From the NCBI GenBank assembly GCA_013397865.1, contig VZTI01001820.1, positions 1-64,000 of the forward strand: DNA of 64,000 bases, in the 5' to 3' direction. The DNA is from Struthidea cinerea. Taxonomy: Eukaryota > Chordata > Aves > Passeriformes > Corcoracidae. The notes under the pieces are model-generated. The model ran no database searches. It was not told the origin of the DNA and worked only from the letters and a program-made list of their open reading frames with translations. A program made the translations under genes and the position numbers. Shown piece after piece: positions 60,914-64,000 of the stretch (within the stretch, counting starts at the first letter, position 1; each line of letters opens with the position of its first letter).

Positions 60914-63900
60914 TGATGTGTTGCACTTCCCAAAGGAGCTGAGTTCCTGACTGTGTTTGCTAAGTGCTGCTGGTGGTGCCTGCATGTGCTGAACAGCGAC
61001 AGAATGGTACTGCAGGCACACTGCTGCAGCAAACCTGATGTGCTATTGTGTCAGAATACAGAGGGAAGAAATGCTGTAACCTCCTGTGGGGAGTGAAAGA
61101 TGAGATTCTTTTGATTTGAAGTAGCTGTTCCTCACTGCCCACCTCTCTCAGGAGAGGAGATCTTGGGGTCATGTCATGCTAGGCCATCTGCTAGCGGTTC
61201 CAAGTTAACCTGTGCTTTTTGTGCTTCTGGAAATTTAGCTATAAAAAGTCTGAAAACCTATGTGACTTGCTAATTGTATGTTAATGCAATTAAGGCGAAA
61301 CACAGGTATGCTTCAGAACATGGATTATATGAGACATCAGGCTTACTGACTGGAGAATTCTCAGTGCAGCTGGGAATTGGTGTTAGAGGTGAGAGAGCTG
61401 TTGAGCAGATCTTAATGAACAGGGAAGATTTCATGATGAAACTCTCATTTTTAAGCTTCATACCTCAAAGAAACAAGATGGCATCGGTGCTAGTTGGGCA
61501 TATGTAGTTTTTTACTGTCAGTCATAAGCCAGGAAAAGGTGGAGCCTCCTGCTCTGTGTGCCCTTTTGTATTGGTGGAAACAAAAGGATATGAACTACTG
61601 AGATATATGACAGAAGCTGAATTCTGTTCAGCTAGTGAATCTGTACCTGGTTTGTCTAGTTTTCTGCCAGAATAAAACTGTTTTAGTATTCCAGCCTTTT
61701 TGTTGTTGTTCATTTGGTGAAGGAAATACAGCAAAACGTTGGCTTGAAAATGGTTGAATTGCTTTAGAAGGTTAGGAAGCTTAATCTCTGCAGGGCTGTG
61801 CTTTGAAGTGCTGCTGAGAGCATTGTGCAGCTCAGTGACAAGAGAACTTCACCAACAAGCATAGGAAGATGAATAAACTGTAGAAGGAATTGGAGCAACT
61901 TTCTTTTTGAGAGATAGGAACTGTTAGGTGGAGAAAAACATACTCTCAGTAGCAGCAGTAGATAACCTTTCCTAGCGGGGAGTATGACAGCGAGCTTCTT
62001 CCTTTCCTTTCCTGTCCTTGGGTATTTTAAGCTGTACTTAAAGGAGTCTACACCATGTGCCTCAAAGCTGTGGGGCAGGTCTGTCCCACAGTGTGCACTG
62101 GGGTCTTACTCCTCCAGCTGTTCCACTCAGGAGTTAAAGGGGTGGTACTTGGCTGCTGTCTGCCATGCACACTGGGTTACCTGCCAGGATCCCTCGTATA
62201 AGACAAAGGTGGAGATCCAGGTTTCATCCTGAGCTGGATTTGGATGGGAGCTGGGCTGTATGGACCTGGGTTGGCACGTTTAATGTTTGAGAGAATCCGC
62301 TCCTTTTTGCCTCCCCCACCCCTCAACTGCAAGTCAGGTGGACATAAAGGTCTCTCTTCTGGACTACACCATTGCTCAAGTGCATGTGTGCACTGTATGA
62401 AAAGTGATACCTAATCATGTGTAAAATAACTTTCAGATGTGAGAGTTTGTGTGCATTCTCGTGCTCTGTAACTTCCGCCTCCCTTGCAGCCTCTCCTGTA
62501 GGCTTTGCAAGGGTTAGATGAGTTTGCCACTGAGCAGAACTCTTTCCTCCAGAGCTTTTATCTTTTAAATGACCTATTGAAAAACTCTCCCTTTGCCTGT
62601 GCACAACGGATTTTTGTCAAGTCCTGTCAAATCTCCTAATCTGTTTTTGTCTTATGGTGCAATTTACTTCTATCCCAAAACACAGCTCTCCAAATTTGCC
62701 AAAGAAAACACTGGGCACTATAGAAAGACTATTTTAAATGAAGGTGTTTGGAGGAATCTGGTTAGGAAAGTAAAAAAAGTATTAAAAAAGGAAAAAAAAA
62801 GGCAATGTGTTTTTTATATTTTTATATATATATGTTTAAAACAATCTTTTATGCTCTGATTAGAGACTAAGTGGACCCTTGAAACCAGAGTCTCCTTCCT
62901 TATTGAAATTTTATATCTCTCAGTTAATAAGGGGCCGTGAAAGTGCTAGAATTTTTATTTAAAGGCCAATGTGAACATTATGTGATCTTTTCAGACATAA
63001 TTGAGAAATGCTGCTAAACGAGACTTGCCAAGATGGTACAAGAGAAAGAAGATATTTGTCTTGGGCACCTTCAGTTGGCCCTCTCCAAAGCTTGAGTTTT
63101 CCATTAGTCCTCTGCAGTGTGCAGAGAGAGGCTTGCAGAGGCACTGCAAGATGGGGCTTGATTGCTGGGGAAGCATTTAGGTGGCAAACTCCATTTGAGT
63201 ATTTGGACACAAATTATTTGTGTGAAATCTTACAGGGACACAGAAACCTGCAGCTTGAACTAACATACTTAGTGTCCTTGATGCCAGCCACTTATTTCCT
63301 CCCAGTTCAGTAGTTGTAGCTTTCTTGTAATAGTTCACTGGTGCTCTATATAAACTTCATTTAGGTGCATAAGGGGAAATAGGGATTATCGCTGTTATGT
63401 TGTAGGAGCCTTGTTGCATAATACCCAAATCTAGCTAGTATAGCTTAATAATGTAGGGTTATTACATTGTAGCTGTTCATTCTCAGTAGGACTTTTTTAA
63501 CATCTTCCTTGGTTATTAGGGAGTCGAAAACTACTTCATGAGGAGGAAGAGGAAAAAGAAGGGCTCAGGTCAGATAAAATTAAGAGTGTTTGACCAGTGA
63601 CTGTGTTTTACGGCTTGGTGCAAGCCCCAGAAGGGCTGGGGAAGCTCAGGCTTGCTGGTAGAGTGTCAGTGTTAGCTGCTGTGAGAGGGACGAGGAGGAC
63701 ACTTGGCTCCTCTCATACTGGTCATACTCCTTCAAAAAATGTTTATGATTTTTGGAATCTAATGATTTAGATGTTCGAGCTGAATATTGCATCCTAGGTC
63801 ATGACAAGAGTGCTGAACTTGCAGGAGTCCTGTATTCACACAAACACAGTATCTTGACCTTGCTGAACACTCTCCTTTCACAGGCAGTCCTTATCTGAAA

Positions 63901-64000
63901 ACTTGCTTTCCTATAAAGCATAACATGGAAATTTGTAGAAGGATTTCCCTTTCAGAACAAAAGCAAAATCTCTCAGCAACTCTCTCTGGTGTTCTGCAAA
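60914..64000. other. Region expected to hold upstream exons of the - strand gene; none confirmed
   Basis: AT-rich with no transposon recognised. A weak 48-base, 16-codon exon candidate on the - strand (62181-62228) has AG and GT borders in phase 0 but is too short to trust. Confidence 0.5.

Noticed and set aside
62181..62228. Possible 16-codon upstream exon on the - strand for the unidentified gene
   Set aside because: It has AG and GT borders and phase-0 ends, but it is tiny, has a poor polypyrimidine tract, and such arrangements are common by chance.

Overview
The window is vertebrate nuclear DNA, almost certainly from a bird and probably a songbird. It is mostly AT-rich non-coding sequence. 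The repeats are bird-typical: many truncated CR1 LINE fragments with the avian 3' end, a short-TSD LTR resembling passerine ERVL LTRs, and a GC-rich class II-like LTR. The only gene I can identify is the small GTPase RAB18. It is read on the + strand from a CpG-island promoter near 42.06-42.29 kb, as seven coding exons between 42292 and 55718. The spliced reading frame is 624 bp, encoding 207 residues plus a stop, with every Rab GTP-binding motif intact.

Layout. 1-41.8 kb: intergenic DNA with no gene I can support. It contains three LTR elements: 2691-3328 (+, 5-bp target duplication), 17450-18073 (+, 6-bp target duplication) and about 33491-34476 (-). It also has CR1 pieces, an isolated GC-rich island at 11.4-11.8 kb with an 11-bp minisatellite, simple repeats, and two striking short-spacer palindromes. 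41.75-42.7 kb: the RAB18 CpG island, interrupted on its upstream side by a CR1 fragment. 42.3-55.7 kb: RAB18, including a 3 x 54 bp tandem repeat just upstream of exon 5. 55.7-58.5 kb: probable RAB18 3' UTR with several polyadenylation signals.

59.7-64 kb: the most interesting unexplained item is a candidate terminal coding exon on the - strand (59728-60030). It has a good splice acceptor, 100 in-frame codons with one hydrophobic segment, a stop, and AATAAA 30 bases later. It would be the 3' end of a membrane-protein gene convergent with RAB18, whose upstream exons I could not find. A tRNA-Asn(GUU) gene lies 0.8 kb away on the same strand, next to CR1 fragments.

Family assignments of repeats rest on recalled consensus features, not on a database search. 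Exon boundaries were read directly from splice sites and an unbroken frame.
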